64,000 nt of DNA, taken from Arthrobacter nitrophenolicus (lineage in GTDB: Bacteria > Actinomycetota > Actinomycetes > Actinomycetales > Micrococcaceae). Within the stretch, counting starts at the first letter, position 1. The number at the start of each line of letters is the position of its first letter. Made by a program: the position numbers and the translations under genes. Below, piece after piece: positions 62,904-64,000 of this stretch. The stretch is taken from the NCBI RefSeq assembly GCF_000332815.1, contig NZ_AOFD01000012.1, positions 26,309 through 90,308 of the forward strand, read 5' to 3'. The notes below the pieces were generated by a model. That model made no database searches. It saw nothing but the letters and a program-made list of their open reading frames with translations, and was not told where the DNA came from.

Positions 62904-62928
62904 GTTATAACTCGCTTAGCAAGGGTAC
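62904..62928 (+). promoter_or_regulatory. Candidate SigB/SigF-type promoter
   Basis: GTTA at 62904-62907, a 15-nt spacer, then GGGTAC at 62923-62928 resembles the actinobacterial SigB/SigF consensus GTTT-N15-GGGTAT. It lies about 93 bp upstream of the stress-like gene at 63021. A SigB/SigF-type sigma gene lies 2 kb away. This is pattern matching only. Confidence 0.42.
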
Positions 62929-63020
62929 TTACTTTCCATTAGTAATCATGCTTATTATTTTACGGCCAGTATTGCTGGTTCTTGATCAACAGCCGGCCTT
63001 CTTGGAAAGAGAGAGCGAAG

Positions 63021-64000
63021 ATGACAGAGAACCAATGGCCCGAGGATCCCGCCTACACGGCTCCCCCGGCCTCAACGGGTGTACCGGGCGAGCGGACCGC
63101 CACTACCTTTCCAGCCGCCGCCACTCCGCCGGCCGGGGTGACGCAGACCGGGGTGACGCAAACCGGTGACACCGCCGGGGCGTCCCGCAAGGACGCGGCA
63201 AAGGAAGAAGCAGCGGACGTAGCCCGCACGGCAAAAGATTCGGCCCAAAGCGTGGCGCAGACGGCCAAGAGCGAGGCTGCCAACGTTGCTGCGGAGGCGA
63301 AGTACAGCGCGCAGGACCTGCTGCACCAGGCGAAGACGGGCCTGACCAGCCAGGCCGGCACGCAGCAGCAGAAGGCAGCCGAGGGCATGCGCTCTATCTC
63401 CGGCCAGCTGCGGAGCATGGCGGACGCCCCGGACCAGCAGGGCATGGCCAGCGACCTCATCCGGCAGGCCGCCGAGCGCACCTCCTCCATGGCCACGTGC
63501 TGGAAAACAGGGAGCCGGGTGACCTTCTGACCGAGGTCCAGCGGTTCGCCCGGAACCGTCCCGGGACCTTCCTGCTGCTGGCAGCCGGGGCCGGCGTCCT
63601 GGCCGGCCGCCTCACCCGCGGCCTCACCGCAGGCGCCCCGGAATCGTCGTCGGGAACACGCCGCACCGCCGGCCTTGCCGGGCAGTACTCCGGCACCCCG
63701 TACGGCGACCAGTACAGCGAATCGTACGCACCTGCCGGCGGTACCGTTCCGCCACCTCCGGTCCAGCTCCCCGGCCCCGCCATCACCACGGCAGGGTACG
63801 ACGGCGGCGCTCCCGGCGGCGGTTACGCCGAACCCGTGCGTCCCGCCAGCGCCCTGGACAGCCCGCAACTGGTGGAAGAACCATGGTCAGGCAACCGGAT
63901 TGCTGACGATCCCCTCCGCGACCGCGACCTTGCGGACGACCCCATGCCGGGAGACCCGCTCACCCGTGACCGCAGGGCGGATGGCCACACTGGCGGCTTG
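63021..64000 (+). CDS. Ala/Lys-rich LEA-like protein with membrane segment, partial (frameshift in sequence)
   Basis: The gene starts at ATG 63021 (GAGAGAGCGAAG upstream) and runs open to the window edge. After a Pro/Thr-rich start (about 1-50) comes an amphipathic Ala/Lys/Glu helix region of about 80 residues (AAKEEAADVARTAKDSAQSV; SEAANVAAEAKYSAQDLL) like late-embryogenesis-abundant proteins. The frame breaks near 63499; one added base joins RTSSMATW to LENREPGDLLTEVQRFAR. A membrane helix follows (PGTFLLLAAGAGVLAGRL). A long acidic, Pro/Gly-rich tail continues past the edge. It is likely stress- or desiccation-related; function not shown. Confidence 0.7.

Noticed and set aside
1..64000. 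Possible CRISPR arrays, insertion sequences, phage or rRNA genes
   Set aside because: No regularly spaced repeats, transposase, integrase, phage structural gene or rRNA-like sequence was found. The only tRNAs are the three at 12.8-13.2 kb.

Overview
This is high-GC DNA with dense, often 4-bp-overlapping genes. The content (Asp23/DUF6286 envelope cluster, SigB/SigF-type sigma factor, DUF2273 protein, tRNA-Glu/Asp/Phe cluster, GTG starts) points to a Gram-positive actinobacterium of the Arthrobacter/Pseudarthrobacter (Micrococcaceae) type. No insertion sequence, phage gene, CRISPR array or rRNA was seen. The genus is inferred from gene content and style, not from a search.

Layout. 1-1.4 kb: end of an exonuclease III gene and a conserved hypothetical. 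1.4-8 kb: a sugar locus with a LacI-family regulator, a three-component ABC importer, and a divergent GH13 alpha-glucosidase that shares a LacI-type operator with it. 8-10.3 kb: a five-gene Asp23/AmaP-like envelope-stress operon. 10.5-12.1 kb: a secreted levansucrase with its own LacI-type operator. 12.8-13.2 kb: three tRNA genes. 13.3-26.3 kb: housekeeping and accessory genes (PHP protein, DsbA-like thioredoxin, DMT exporter, zinc metallopeptidase, CDF exporter, ABC exporter with a LolA-like protein, a large PEP/pyruvate-kinase-type phosphotransferase, tandem universal stress protein, CopC). 26.4-32 kb: purine permease, Na+/H+ antiporter, formimidoylglutamase, half-size binding protein and a second CDF transporter. 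32-38.1 kb: a CitA/CitB-type two-component system facing a tctCBA-usp operon for tricarboxylate uptake. 39.9-44.3 kb: hutH, hutU and an IclR regulator. 44.5-50 kb: LysE, a qorB/HxlR divergent pair, an SDR with a LysR regulator, and a spermidine-synthase-like protein. 50-59.9 kb: a nine-gene operon that looks like an ADP-heptose pathway plus glycosyltransferases. 60-64 kb: SigB/SigF-type sigma factor, epimerase, a coiled-coil membrane protein and an Ala/Lys-rich stress-like protein cut by the window edge.

The most interesting system is the 50-59.9 kb operon. It encodes GmhA-, GmhB- and two HldE-like proteins, a GT9 (heptosyltransferase-family) enzyme, two further glycosyltransferases, an aldehyde dehydrogenase and an SDR. 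These enzymes are best known from Gram-negative LPS core synthesis, yet the host looks Gram-positive and lacks LPS. A second result is a set of three related 18-bp palindromes upstream of hutU, the iclR gene and the distant hutG. These suggest an IclR-controlled histidine-utilisation regulon.

Quality caution. Sixteen otherwise well-conserved or clearly coding genes are each broken by one or more small frameshifts, 18 apparent sites in all, plus one in the hypothetical near the left edge. Nearly all are explained by the loss of one G or C from a short run. I annotate these genes as whole CDSs and name the break. They look like sequence errors rather than real pseudogenes.
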